A DNA stretch of 9,939 bases from an uncultured Acidimicrobiales bacterium (GCA_938008925.1 CALLIQ010000128.1:1-9939), one strand, 5' to 3'; positions 1 through 6,789 are shown, counted from the first letter of the stretch. Program-made: numbers and translations. Notes: generated by a model not told the origin, from the sequence alone.

Positions 1-291
1 GAGCTCGCCGAGCGGCTGCTCGCTGGTGGCACGAGCGTGATTCTCGACTGGGGCCTGTGGGCTCGAGCCGAGCGGGACCACTACCGCTCTCGTGCCAGCG
101 AGCTCGGGGCGCGGGTGGAGATCGTGTTCCTCGACGTCGAACTCGACGAACTTCATCGGCGAGTCGCCGAGCGCAACCGGAGTCTTCCGACGGGGACCTT
201 CTCCATCTCCCCCGAGGAACTCGACGAGTGGGCCGGAGCCTTCGAACCACCCACCGACGAGGAACTCGCTGGCCGTTCTGACGAGGTCTGA
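1..291 (+). CDS. Predicted AAA-type kinase / ATP-binding protein, C-terminal part (5' end outside window)
   Basis: The frame is open from the first base of the window to a TGA at 289-291, so the real start and the Walker A loop lie upstream and the GTG at 37 is not needed as a start. About 96 residues are visible. They resemble the C-terminal half of small predicted kinases of the AAA_33 / zeta-toxin-like P-loop group: a hydrophobic strand ending in an LDWGLW motif, then R-rich helices (WARAERDHYRSRA), a second strand VEIVFLDVELDEL, the lid-like HRRVAERN, and an acidic tail with EEL-WAG-FEPP. Family members transfer phosphate from ATP to small molecules or proteins, but the substrate cannot be read here. 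The following phosphotransferase gene starts 12 nt after the stop, which suggests co-transcription. Without the P-loop the assignment rests on overall resemblance. Confidence 0.7.
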   Translation, partial: ELAERLLAGGTSVILDWGLWARAERDHYRSRASELGARVEIVFLDVELDELHRRVAERNRSLPTGTFSISPEELDEWAGAFEPPTDEELAGRSDEV

Positions 292-303
292 CAGGCTGGC
301 GTC

Positions 304-1263
304 GTGCCAGAGCAGATTCACGACGACGAGCCCGACGTCAGCGAACCCGTCGTCCGGGCGCTGCTGGCGGCAGAGCTTCCGCAGTGGGCGGAGTCGCCGA
401 TCGAGTACCTCGACACGTCGGGCACGGACAACGCGATGTGGCGGGTTCGCCTCCAAGGGGCCGGCGGCGGGCAGCCCTCTGGTCGCGACTGGCAACCCGA
501 CGTCGTCGTCCGACTCCCCCGCCGACCCGGCGCCGCCGCCGGCGTGCTGCACGAGACGTCGATCCTGCGCCAGTTGTCGAACAGCGCGCTCGGGGCGTTG
601 GTGGGGACGCCGCGACTCGTGCATGTTGGTGACCCGAGCGATGCCTTTCCCCACCATTGGTCGGTGCTGGAGTGGCTCGACGGCATCGACGCCTGGACCG
701 CTCGCGATCGTCAGGAGATCGGTGGCGAGGACCTCGCCGAAGCCGTTGCCGCCGTTGGAGCGACCGACGTCGAGGGGGTTCGACCGCGCTCACCTGGCGA
801 CCGGGGTGGCCCACTCGGGCCAGTGCTCGAGGCTCTCGAAGCATGGCTCGACGGGCCGGAGTGGAACGCCGCCGACCTCATCGATGTCGCCGCGGTCCGT
901 CGGCTCGCAGCCGAAGCGTGGGAAGTGGTCGACGAACCGGTCGCGAGCGGGTTCGTCCACGGCGACTTGATCCCCGGCAACCTGCTCGTCGACGACGCGG
1001 GTCACCTCAGCGCGATCATCGACTGGGGCGGAGCCGGCACCGGCGATCTCGCACAGGACCTCGCCCCGGCGTGGGCGGTCTTGTCCACCACCGAGAGAGA
1101 GGTGTTCCGCAACGCACTCGAGGTCGACGACGCGACGTGGATTCGAGCGCGAGCGTTCGAACTCGAGCACGCCGTCGGCGGCATCCTCTACTACGTCCCG
1201 AAGAAGCACCCTCTCGGCGACGTGATGAGCCGGACGCTCGAGCGCATCCTCACCGCTGACTGA
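304..1263 (+). CDS. Aminoglycoside phosphotransferase / choline kinase-like (APH family) protein
   Basis: This 319-residue cytosolic protein has the APH kinase fold. The catalytic (Brenner) motif is FVHGDLIPGNLL, with H219, catalytic base D221 and Mg-binding N226. The DFG-equivalent is IIDWGGAGTGD with D240, and the domain continues with QDLAPAWAVL. The N-terminal lobe has the usual strand pattern (MWRVRL about 45-50, VVVRLPRR about 67-74) and a hinge-like SVLEWLDG at 120-127. The length is normal for the family. GTG at 304 is chosen because it lies just after the previous stop and keeps the full N-lobe; the ribosome-binding site is weak and there is no ATG until codon 45. Close homologues often carry an aminoglycoside-resistance label, but family membership alone does not show resistance, and many environmental members act on other hydroxylated metabolites. 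The gene likely forms an operon with the kinase-like gene before it and converges on the acyl-CoA synthetase. Confidence 0.9.
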   Translation: MPEQIHDDEPDVSEPVVRALLAAELPQWAESPIEYLDTSGTDNAMWRVRLQGAGGGQPSGRDWQPDVVVRLPRRPGAAAGVLHETSILRQLSNSALGALVGTPRLVHVGDPSDAFPHHWSVLEWLDGIDAWTARDRQEIGGEDLAEAVAAVGATDVEGVRPRSPGDRGGPLGPVLEALEAWLDGPEWNAADLIDVAAVRRLAAEAWEVVDEPVASGFVHGDLIPGNLLVDDAGHLSAIIDWGGAGTGDLAQDLAPAWAVLSTTEREVFRNALEVDDATWIRARAFELEHAVGGILYYVPKKHPLGDVMSRTLERILTAD

Positions 1264-1289
1264 TCTCGCGGTGCCCAACCGGAGATCAG
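1260..1289. terminator. Hairpin over the APH stop codon, possible bidirectional terminator
   Basis: CTGATCTC (1260-1267) is exactly complementary to GAGATCAG (1282-1289). Inside, GGT (1270-1272) can pair with ACC (1278-1280) to leave a short loop. The left arm includes the TGA stop of the APH gene. A second small stem, TCGCAC (1311-1316) with GTGCGA (1327-1332), straddles the stop of the converging acyl-CoA synthetase gene. There is no T-tract on either strand, so intrinsic termination is only suggested; position between convergent genes supports it. Confidence 0.4.
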
Positions 1290-1319
1290 CAACGCCAGCG
1301 CCCTACGGGCTCGCACGTG

Positions 1320-2882
1320 TCAGATGGTGCGATCGTGGCCTTCCCAGAAGGGTGCTCGTAGCTTCGCCTTCTGGACCTTGCCGGTGCCCGTGCGGGGCAG
1401 CGTGTCGGCGAAGTCGAACGAGCGCGGGCGTTTGTAACCGGCGAGGTGCTCGCTGCAGTGAGCACCGAGAGTCGAGATGAGCTCGTCGCCGGCCGCGACA
1501 CCGTCGTTCGGCACAACGATCGCCTTGACCTCCTCACCGAACTCTTCGTTCGGCACGCCGATGACGGCGACGTCACCGACCAGTGGATGGCCTCCCAGCA
1601 CGCCTTCGATCTCTGCCGGATAGATGTTCACGCCGCCCGAGATGATCATGTCGATCTTGCGATCGCTCAGCCAGAGATAGCCGTCGTCATCCAGGTAGCC
1701 GACATCGCCGGTCGTGAACACGCCTGGCTCGAGGTGGCTGTCGGCGGTCTTCTCCGGAGCGTTGTGATACTCGAAGTCGGTCCCCATCGAGTTGCGAAAG
1801 TAGAGCGTGCCCGACTCATTGGCACCGAGTTGGGCGCCGTCCTCGCCGACGACGAGGATCTCCATGTTCGGCATCGCCCTGCCGACGCTGCCGCCTCGTT
1901 GCATCCACTCATCGGAGTCGATCAACGTGATGATGGAACCCTCTGTCGAGCCGTAGTACTCGGTGATCACCGGGCCCCACCAGTCGATCATGGAGCGCTT
2001 CACCACCGGCGGGCACGGTGCTGCTCCATGCAATGCAATCTTGAGCGACGACCCGTCAAAGCTCGATTTCACGTCGTCGGGGAGGTCGACCAGCCGTTTC
2101 ATCTGGGTCGGCACCAAGTGAATGTTGGTGGCCTGGTAGTCGTCGATCATCGCCAGGACGCCAGCGCTGTCGTACTTGTGCTGCATGATCGTCGCCGACC
2201 CGGTCAGCATCGGGAGGAACGAGAACGCCCACTGAGCGGAGTGGTAGAACGGCCCACACAGCACCGTGCGGCCGCCGCCGGCGACCATGTCCGAGAAACC
2301 GGCACCGATCAGTTGCCACACCGACGGATCGACACCCGGCGGCATCTGCGTGAGCGAGCTGCGGACTCCCTTCGGGTGGCCGGTCGTGCCGGACGTGTAG
2401 AACATCGGCCCACCGAAGCTCTGCTCCGCTGGCTCCTCGGCCGACCCTGCGCTCACGAACTCGTCGAAGTTCTGAAAGCGACCCGAGCCTGGAGCACCGA
2501 TCACCAACGCCAGTTCGACCGCGGACGATCGGTCGTCCTCCAGGGCTTTCGCCACTTCGTCGACGAAGCGGTGGTCCGCAACGATCGCCTTCGAGCCCGA
2601 GTCGCCGATGATGTAGGCGAGCTCAGACGCGACCAGATGCCAGTTGACAGGCACGAACACGATCCCCGCGTTGGCACACGCGAAGGCGGTCTCGAACCAC
2701 TCGTTGCAGTTCCCAGCGACCACGGCAACGGTGTCACCGGCGTCGAGTCCGGCATCGCGAAAACTATGGATCAGTTGGTTGATCCGAGCGTTGAACTCCC
2801 TCCATGTCTCGGAGGCATTGTCGTCGACGAGAGCGAGCTCGTCACCCTTGTCAGCGGCGAATCCTGCGGTGAGTACGGCCAT
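1320..2882 (-). CDS. Acyl-CoA synthetase (AMP-forming fatty acid-CoA ligase, FadD-like)
   Basis: This 520-residue protein belongs to the adenylate-forming (ANL) superfamily. It activates a carboxylic acid with ATP to an acyl-adenylate and then makes the acyl-CoA thioester. Visible core motifs in order: the P-loop FYTSGTTGHPKGV at 161-173; PFYHS at 211-215; the adenine-binding YYGSTEG at 309-315; TTGDVGYL at 390-397; the hinge DRKIDMI at 407-413 followed by SGGVNIYPAEIE; and the C-terminal TGTGKVQK with the catalytic lysine K502. All key residues are present and the length is normal. The ATG at 2882 is preceded by GGAG (plus-strand CTCC at 2893-2896) with a 10-nt spacing, which supports this start. 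Chain length and substrate cannot be read from sequence. The gene lies downstream of nrdJ on the same strand, but a strong terminator lies between, so it probably has its own promoter in 2883-3030. Confidence 0.95.
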   Translation of the reverse strand: MAVLTAGFAADKGDELALVDDNASETWREFNARINQLIHSFRDAGLDAGDTVAVVAGNCNEWFETAFACANAGIVFVPVNWHLVASELAYIIGDSGSKAIVADHRFVDEVAKALEDDRSSAVELALVIGAPGSGRFQNFDEFVSAGSAEEPAEQSFGGPMFYTSGTTGHPKGVRSSLTQMPPGVDPSVWQLIGAGFSDMVAGGGRTVLCGPFYHSAQWAFSFLPMLTGSATIMQHKYDSAGVLAMIDDYQATNIHLVPTQMKRLVDLPDDVKSSFDGSSLKIALHGAAPCPPVVKRSMIDWWGPVITEYYGSTEGSIITLIDSDEWMQRGGSVGRAMPNMEILVVGEDGAQLGANESGTLYFRNSMGTDFEYHNAPEKTADSHLEPGVFTTGDVGYLDDDGYLWLSDRKIDMIISGGVNIYPAEIEGVLGGHPLVGDVAVIGVPNEEFGEEVKAIVVPNDGVAAGDELISTLGAHCSEHLAGYKRPRSFDFADTLPRTGTGKVQKAKLRAPFWEGHDRTI

Positions 2883-2919
2883 GATCGGTCAGCTCCAAAC
2901 GTGCCAGTGGGTCGGACGA

Positions 2920-2938
2920 TCGGCCAGGAACCGGCCGA
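2920..2938. promoter_or_regulatory. Inverted repeat in the leader of the acyl-CoA synthetase gene
   Basis: TCGGCC (2920-2925) and GGCCGA (2933-2938) are perfect inverted arms around a 7-nt centre, AGGAACC. The element lies about 40-55 nt upstream of the start codon, close to the ribosome-binding site. It could be a transcript hairpin or an operator half. GC-rich dyads this short occur by chance in such genomes, so support is weak. Confidence 0.25.
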
Positions 2939-2983
2939 CTCGGATCGCGCAAGCCCCGGCTGGCCTGGCGTCGCCGTCGCCCC

Positions 2984-2998
2984 CGTGTATACAACACG
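2984..2998. promoter_or_regulatory. Operator-like dyad upstream of the acyl-CoA synthetase gene
   Basis: CGTGT and ACACG form perfect arms around ATACA, overlapping the 8-bp palindrome TGTATACA (2986-2993). This is an AT-rich island in a very GC-rich intergenic stretch, about 100 nt before the acyl-CoA synthetase ATG. The size and symmetry resemble sites of TetR- or GntR-type regulators, which commonly control fatty-acid genes, but I recognise no specific family consensus. On the minus strand TATACA here could serve as a poor -10, though no matching -35 is seen. Confidence 0.35.
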
Positions 2999-3030
2999 CC
3001 GCCCAGGCGCGCCCCGGGACCAGGGACGCG

Positions 3031-3063
3031 AAAGAGCCCCGCCACCAGCAGGTGACGGGGCTC
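3031..3063 (-). terminator. Intrinsic terminator of nrdJ
   Basis: GAGCCCCG (3034-3041) pairs perfectly with CGGGGCTC (3056-3063). After one C/A mismatch the stem continues with CACC (3043-3046) pairing GGTG (3051-3054) around an AGCA tetraloop. Read on the minus strand, the hairpin begins 23 nt after the nrdJ stop codon and is followed directly by TTT (plus-strand AAA at 3031-3033). This is the best terminator in the window. It should separate nrdJ transcription from the downstream acyl-CoA synthetase gene. Confidence 0.8.
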
Positions 3064-3086
3064 ATTCAGTTCAGCGCAACTTCACA

Positions 3087-5948
3087 TCAGCTGCAGCCGC
3101 TGGTGTTTCCGCAACTCGGGCAGGCGTGGCAGCTGCCGGAACGGTTCATGGTGACACCGCACTGCATGCAGAGCGGTGCGTCCGGATCGGACATGGTCTG
3201 CTGAACCGGAGCCTGCTGAACCGGAGCCGGAGCCGCCTCGGCTGCTTCCATCTTCGCCACGATGTCGTCGGCCGAGTCGACCGACGGCGGATCCGAAGCG
3301 ATCTCCGAACCCTGGACGCTGACGGCCTCGTCGACGCCGGGGAGGGTCTGCTGAGTCCGCTCACCGGTGGTGAAGATGCCCATCTCGGCCCGCTCGCTCG
3401 GCTCCATGTAGAGCACGGCGAGCTTGCGGAAGAGGTAGTCCATGATCGAGGTGGAGATCCGGATGTCGGGATCGTCGGTCATGCCGGCGGGCTCGAAGCG
3501 CATGCCGGTGAAGGTCTCGACGAAGTTGCGCAGCGGCACGCCGTACTGGAGACCGTGGCTGATGCTGATGGCGAACGCATCCATGATTCCCGCCATCGTC
3601 GAGCCCTGCTTCGACACACGGACGAAGATCTCGCCGGGGCGGCCATCGTCGTACTCGCCGACGGTGACGAAGCCCTTGCAGTCGGCGACTCGGAAGTCGA
3701 ACGTCCGGCTTCGGCGGTTGCGGGGGAGCTTCTCACGGACGGGCTTGTAGACGATCTTCTCGACGATCTCCGTCACCTGAGCGGTCACGGCGTCGGCTGC
3801 ATCGGCTGCGGCCGCCGCATCGTCTTCAGCGTTCTGCTTGTCGGACTTCGCCATGCTCAGCGGCTGGGCCACCTTGCAGTTGTCGCGGTAGATGGCGATC
3901 GCCTTGACGCCCATCTGCCATGCGTCGATGTGGAGCTGCTCCACGTCTTCGACGGTGACGTCTTCTGGCATGTTGACGGTCTTGGAGATGGCGCCGGAGA
4001 TGAACGGCTGGACGGCCGCCATCATCTTCACGTGCCCGAGGTAGTGGATCGGGTTGTCGCCCATCGAGCAGGCGAAGACGCTGATGTGATCGGGGTTGAG
4101 CCCGGGCGCACCGAGGATCGTCTTGTGCTCGTCGATGTAGGCGGTGATGCCCTCGACGGCTGCCTCGTCGTAACCGAGGCGACGCAGCGCACGAGGCACC
4201 GACTGGTTGACGATCATCATCGTGCCGCCACCGACGAGCTTCTTCATCTTGCACAGACCGAGGTCGGGCTCGATGCCGGTGGTGTCGCAGTCCATGAGGA
4301 GACCGATCGTGCCGGTCGGTGCGAGCACCGTGGCCTGGGCGTTGCGGACGCCGACGACGGGGGCGAGCTCGACGGCTGCGTCCCATGCCTGCTGGGCGGC
4401 CGAGAGGATGTCGGTCGGGGCCAGCTCTTCGTCGATGCCGGAGTTGGCTTCCTGGTGCTGACGAAGGACCCGGTTCATGGGCTCTTCGTTCTCGGCGTAG
4501 CCGGCGTGGGGGCCCATGCGGGCGGCCGTCTTGGCCGAGGTGTAGTAGGCGTGGCCGGTCATCAGCGAGGTGATGGCGGCGGCGTAGGCACGGCCCTCGT
4601 CGGAGTCGTAGGGAAGACCGAGGTTCATCAGCAGGGCGCCGATGTTGGCGTAGCCGAGGCCGAGCTGACGGAAGTTCAGCGAGGTCTCACCGATCGGGCC
4701 GGTCGGGTAGTCGGCCCGCCCGACGAGGATCTCCTGGGCGGTGAAGAAGGTCTCACACGCCGACTTGAATCCGTCGACGTCGAAGGTGTCGTCGTCACCG
4801 AGGAAGGTGAGCAGGTTGAGGCTGGCCAGGTTGCACGCCGAGTTGTCGAGGTGCATGTATTCCGAGCACGGATTCGAACCGTTGATCTTTCCGGTGTTGG
4901 CCGAGGTGTGCCAGCGGTTGATCGTGGAGTCGTACTGCATGCCCGGGTCGGCGCACTCCCAGGTGGACTGGGAGAACTGACGCATGAGGTCGCGAGCCTT
5001 GACGGTGCGGATGACCTCACCGGTGGTGCGGGCGACGAGGTTCCAGTCGCCGTCGTCGAGGACGGCCTGCATGAACTCGTCGGTGACCCGGACGGAGTTG
5101 TTGGCGTTCTGGTACTGGATCGAGTGGCTGTCGGCGCCGTCGAGGTCCATGTCGAAGCCGGCCTCGCGCAGCACGCGAGCCTTGCGCTCCTCGGTGGCCT
5201 TGCACCAGATGAACTCTTCGATGTCGGGGTGGTCGATGTCGAGCATGACCATCTTGGCTGCACGGCGGGTCTTGCCACCCGACTTGATCGTGCCGGCGGA
5301 GGAGTCGGCGCCACGCATGAAGCTGACGGGGCCCGATGCGGTGCCGCCGCCCTTGAGGAGCTCGGCGCTCGAGCGGATGCCGGAGAGGTTGATGCCGGCG
5401 CCCGAGCCGCCCTTGAAGATGACGCCCTCTTCGACGTACCAGTTCAAGATGGCGTCCATCTTGTCTTCGACGGCGAGGATGAAGCAGGCCGATGCCTGCT
5501 GCGGGACGCCCTTGACACCGATGTTGAACCACACGGGCGAGTTGAACGCGCCCTTTTGGTGGATGATGAGGTACTTGAGCTCGTCGGAGAAGGTGCGAGC
5601 CTCTTCAGCCGAGGTGAAGTAGCCACCCTCGGTGCCCCAGGTGGTGATGGTGTCGACGACACGGTCGGCGACCTGCTTCAGCGACCGCTCGCGCTCGGGT
5701 GTGTCGAGCGAACCACGGAAGTACTTCTGGGCAAGGATGTTGGTGGCGTTGACCGACCAACCGCTTGGCACCTCGACGCCGAGCTGCTCGAAGGCGACCT
5801 CGCCGGTCTTCCAGTTGGAGATCCGGGCGTCACGACGTTCCCATTCGACGGTGTCGTAAGGATGGGTATCGGGTGTCGTGAACGTGCGACGGAGTCCGAT
5901 GCCGGGGGCTCCGTCGGTGAGGTCGATCGTTTCGGGCGCGAGTGCCAT
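3087..5948 (-). CDS. nrdJ: Vitamin B12-dependent (class II) ribonucleoside-diphosphate reductase
   Basis: This 953-residue cytosolic enzyme uses adenosylcobalamin to start radical reduction of ribonucleotides to deoxyribonucleotides for DNA synthesis and repair. Active-site features: NPCSE at 359-363 with thiyl-radical cysteine C361, N359 and E363, and the redox pair C155 (SACFIL) and C372 (NSACNLASLN). The 11-residue gap between C361 and C372 matches the class II pattern (C322/C333 in Thermotoga). APTGTIG at 543-549 is the usual phosphate-binding loop. A TSCPD-like domain covers about 745-845. The tail has six cysteines in a CxxC / CxxCxxC pattern ending GCS, the zinc-ribbon-like element that relays electrons from thioredoxin or glutaredoxin. 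Ala-rich (709-720) and A/P/Q-rich (about 900-918) linkers separate these parts. No ATP-cone is evident at the N-terminus. ATG 5948 is preceded by AGGAG. NrdR, often adjacent in actinobacteria, is not in the window. Confidence 0.97.
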   Translation of the reverse strand: MALAPETIDLTDGAPGIGLRRTFTTPDTHPYDTVEWERRDARISNWKTGEVAFEQLGVEVPSGWSVNATNILAQKYFRGSLDTPERERSLKQVADRVVDTITTWGTEGGYFTSAEEARTFSDELKYLIIHQKGAFNSPVWFNIGVKGVPQQASACFILAVEDKMDAILNWYVEEGVIFKGGSGAGINLSGIRSSAELLKGGGTASGPVSFMRGADSSAGTIKSGGKTRRAAKMVMLDIDHPDIEEFIWCKATEERKARVLREAGFDMDLDGADSHSIQYQNANNSVRVTDEFMQAVLDDGDWNLVARTTGEVIRTVKARDLMRQFSQSTWECADPGMQYDSTINRWHTSANTGKINGSNPCSEYMHLDNSACNLASLNLLTFLGDDDTFDVDGFKSACETFFTAQEILVGRADYPTGPIGETSLNFRQLGLGYANIGALLMNLGLPYDSDEGRAYAAAITSLMTGHAYYTSAKTAARMGPHAGYAENEEPMNRVLRQHQEANSGIDEELAPTDILSAAQQAWDAAVELAPVVGVRNAQATVLAPTGTIGLLMDCDTTGIEPDLGLCKMKKLVGGGTMMIVNQSVPRALRRLGYDEAAVEGITAYIDEHKTILGAPGLNPDHISVFACSMGDNPIHYLGHVKMMAAVQPFISGAISKTVNMPEDVTVEDVEQLHIDAWQMGVKAIAIYRDNCKVAQPLSMAKSDKQNAEDDAAAAADAADAVTAQVTEIVEKIVYKPVREKLPRNRRSRTFDFRVADCKGFVTVGEYDDGRPGEIFVRVSKQGSTMAGIMDAFAISISHGLQYGVPLRNFVETFTGMRFEPAGMTDDPDIRISTSIMDYLFRKLAVLYMEPSERAEMGIFTTGERTQQTLPGVDEAVSVQGSEIASDPPSVDSADDIVAKMEAAEAAPAPVQQAPVQQTMSDPDAPLCMQCGVTMNRSGSCHACPSCGNTSGCS
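3198..3227. repeat. 15-bp perfect tandem repeat within nrdJ
   Basis: CTGCTGAACCGGAGC occurs twice with no gap. On the nrdJ strand it encodes APVQQ-APVQQ (residues 908-917), inside the flexible linker before the C-terminal cysteine domain. The repeat is in frame, so slippage would change linker length without breaking the gene. Confidence 0.9.
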
Positions 5949-5958
5949 GAATTCGTAG

Positions 5959-5963
5959 CTCCT
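5959..5963 (-). promoter_or_regulatory. Ribosome-binding site of nrdJ
   Basis: The plus strand reads CTCCT, which is AGGAG on the minus strand, 10 nt before the nrdJ ATG. It is the best Shine-Dalgarno match in the window and fixes the nrdJ start. Confidence 0.75.
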
Positions 5964-6080
5964 AGAGGGGAAACTCGTTCGGGCCGGAGGGAGTGGCCAG
6001 GGTGTTGCGGACGGGGCGGTACTTCGGAAGGCGCTCCAAAGGGACTGGTCAGAGACAGCGAGCCGGTCGGTGCGATCGAA

Positions 6081-6118
6081 GTGATCGTGATCGGTGTGAT
6101 CGTGATCGGTGTGATCGT
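6081..6118. repeat. 15-bp tandem repeat, about 2.5 copies, in the nrdJ leader
   Basis: GTGATCGTGATCGGT is repeated exactly at 6081-6095 and 6096-6110, followed by a partial copy GTGATCGT at 6111-6118. A degenerate relative (CGGTGCGATCGAA) precedes it. Each unit itself contains a doubled GTGATC. The array lies about 130 nt upstream of the nrdJ ATG and outside any credible gene. Confidence 0.95.
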
Positions 6119-6121
6119 CCT

Positions 6122-6144
6122 CTGGAAGAAACCAGTTCTTCCGG
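6122..6144. repeat. Inverted repeat next to the tandem repeat in the nrdJ leader
   Basis: GGAAGAA (6124-6130) and TTCTTCC (6136-6142) are perfect arms around ACCAG. Outward pairs C-G (6122/6144) and T-G (6123/6143) extend the stem to nine. The stem has mixed composition, less GC-rich than chance dyads of this genome. It could fold in the nrdJ leader RNA or serve as a protein-binding dyad. No T-tract follows on either strand, so it is not a typical terminator. Confidence 0.5.
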
Positions 6145-6508
6145 CGAGGTGTTTCTGATCACGGCCGGTCATCCGACACGTTGCGTCTGAGGTCTTTGGT
6201 GCGCTCTTGTCGTGGCGATGCTCCGCCCGCTTCACCTCGAGCGAGGAGTAGCGGGTCTGTTGTTCTTCGTGTGTGGCATGGGTGTGGACTTGCGTTGGCC
6301 GCCCGGTTCGTCGAACCCGACCTCTGCGGTTGACTGGCGCTCAGCGGAAACTGACCAGTACCCGTGCCCCCACCACATCTCGACGCTCTGTGTCGCCCGT
6401 TCGTCAGCGTCACCGACACCCGTTTCGGTCAGCTGATCCACCACCCCAGGGGTGCTCCCTTCCGGGAATCCCCCGCTCTGCCCGAGTGAAGGAGTGTCAC
6501 ATTGCCAA

Positions 6509-6524
6509 CCACTAGATGTTGTGT
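6509..6524 (-). promoter_or_regulatory. NrdR box, strong match
   Basis: On the minus strand this reads ACACAACATCTAGTGG, matching 13 of 16 positions of the published NrdR-box consensus acaCwAtATaTwGtgt. NrdR is the zinc-finger/ATP-cone repressor of ribonucleotide reductase genes. The site lies 40-55 nt downstream of the predicted start of the nrdJ transcript, which ties this promoter to nrdJ despite the long leader. Confidence 0.65.
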
Positions 6525-6551
6525 GACTGACTGCCGCCAAGGCCGTCCGAA

Positions 6552-6567
6552 GCACAAGATGTGGATG
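6552..6567 (-). promoter_or_regulatory. Possible second, degenerate NrdR box
   Basis: The minus strand reads CATCCACATCTTGTGC, about 9 of 16 consensus positions, with a good right half (TTGTG) and the same ACATCT core as the strong box. It starts 43 bp from the strong box, close to four helical turns, and covers the predicted transcription start. NrdR sites normally occur in pairs on the same face of the helix. The match alone would be weak; the pairing makes it plausible. Confidence 0.35.
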
Positions 6568-6570
6568 AGT

Positions 6571-6600
6571 ATTACAACACCGTAATTACAACGATGTCAA
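6571..6600 (-). promoter_or_regulatory. Sigma-70 type promoter, probably of nrdJ
   Basis: On the minus strand a perfect -35 TTGACA (6600-6595) is followed after 18 nt by TGTAAT (6576-6571), five of six to TATAAT, with an extended TGn just before it. The predicted start is near 6564. The region is conspicuously AT-rich for this genome. An 8-bp direct repeat (ATTACAAC at 6571-6578 and 6585-6592 on the plus strand) covers the -10 and the spacer, and GTAATTAC (6582-6589) is a palindrome. Orientation and adjacent NrdR boxes point to nrdJ as the target. Confidence 0.65.
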
Positions 6601-6789
6601 CGGTTCGTTCCGTTCTTCTTCAAATTCGGACAGGATTTTCTGCGGTGCGGACCCGCTCGCGAGACCGCATCCCCAGGCATGGCAACGTCGACGCCGCTTC
6701 GGCCCCGGGAAGGAGCGATCGACGCCGTGTCGCCGAGATTTCGGCTGGTTGGGCCGGACGGAGCGCATGGGTTGGGGCGAGCACGCCTT

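Larger units (their letters stand above)
5949..6564 (-). other. Predicted long 5' leader of nrdJ, no credible gene
   Basis: From the predicted transcription start near 6564 to the nrdJ ATG are about 615 nt. Open frames here have no recognisable product, no good ribosome-binding site and unlikely composition. The stretch is rich in inverted repeats: TCCAAAG/CTTCGGA (6022-6041, pairing through a U-G wobble on the minus-strand RNA), GGAAGAA/TTCTTCC (6124-6142), GGTTCG-T-CGAACC (6305-6317), ACTGG/CCAGT with inner TCAG/CTGA (6333-6359), GTGTCG/CGACAC (6390-6419) and CACCCC-A-GGGGTG (6442-6454). It also carries a 15-bp tandem repeat. I looked for cobalamin-riboswitch, RNase P and tmRNA signatures and found none. 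A structured regulatory leader is an inference; an internal promoter closer to nrdJ could shorten it. Confidence 0.5.

Noticed and set aside
1446..6158. A 1570-codon open frame on the plus strand, antisense to the acyl-CoA synthetase and nrdJ
   Set aside because: It lies opposite two well-recognised genes, has no recognisable domain, and is rich in D, V, R, H and G as expected when a high-GC gene is read in an antisense frame. It is a composition artefact.
6301..6320. tRNA-like T-arm (GGTTCG...CGAACC)
   Set aside because: It is just a 13-bp dyad; no acceptor, D or anticodon stems can be built around it.
6498..6503. Minus-strand ATG immediately followed by TGA (minimal start-stop) in the nrdJ leader
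   Set aside because: There is no Shine-Dalgarno sequence, and such six-base strings are common by chance.
6421..6510. Possible cobalamin riboswitch (GGGAATCC... and ...CTGCCCG... on the plus strand)
   Set aside because: The spacing between the GGTG and AATCC elements is wrong, no B12-box follows, and it is on the strand opposite to nrdJ.
6232..6555. A 107-codon minus-strand frame (GTG 6555), or its internal ATG at 6378 giving 48 codons with a Trp-rich start, as a small protein or leader peptide of nrdJ
   Set aside because: There is no ribosome-binding site, no recognisable family, and the frame overlaps the inverted repeats of the leader. Kept as leader sequence.
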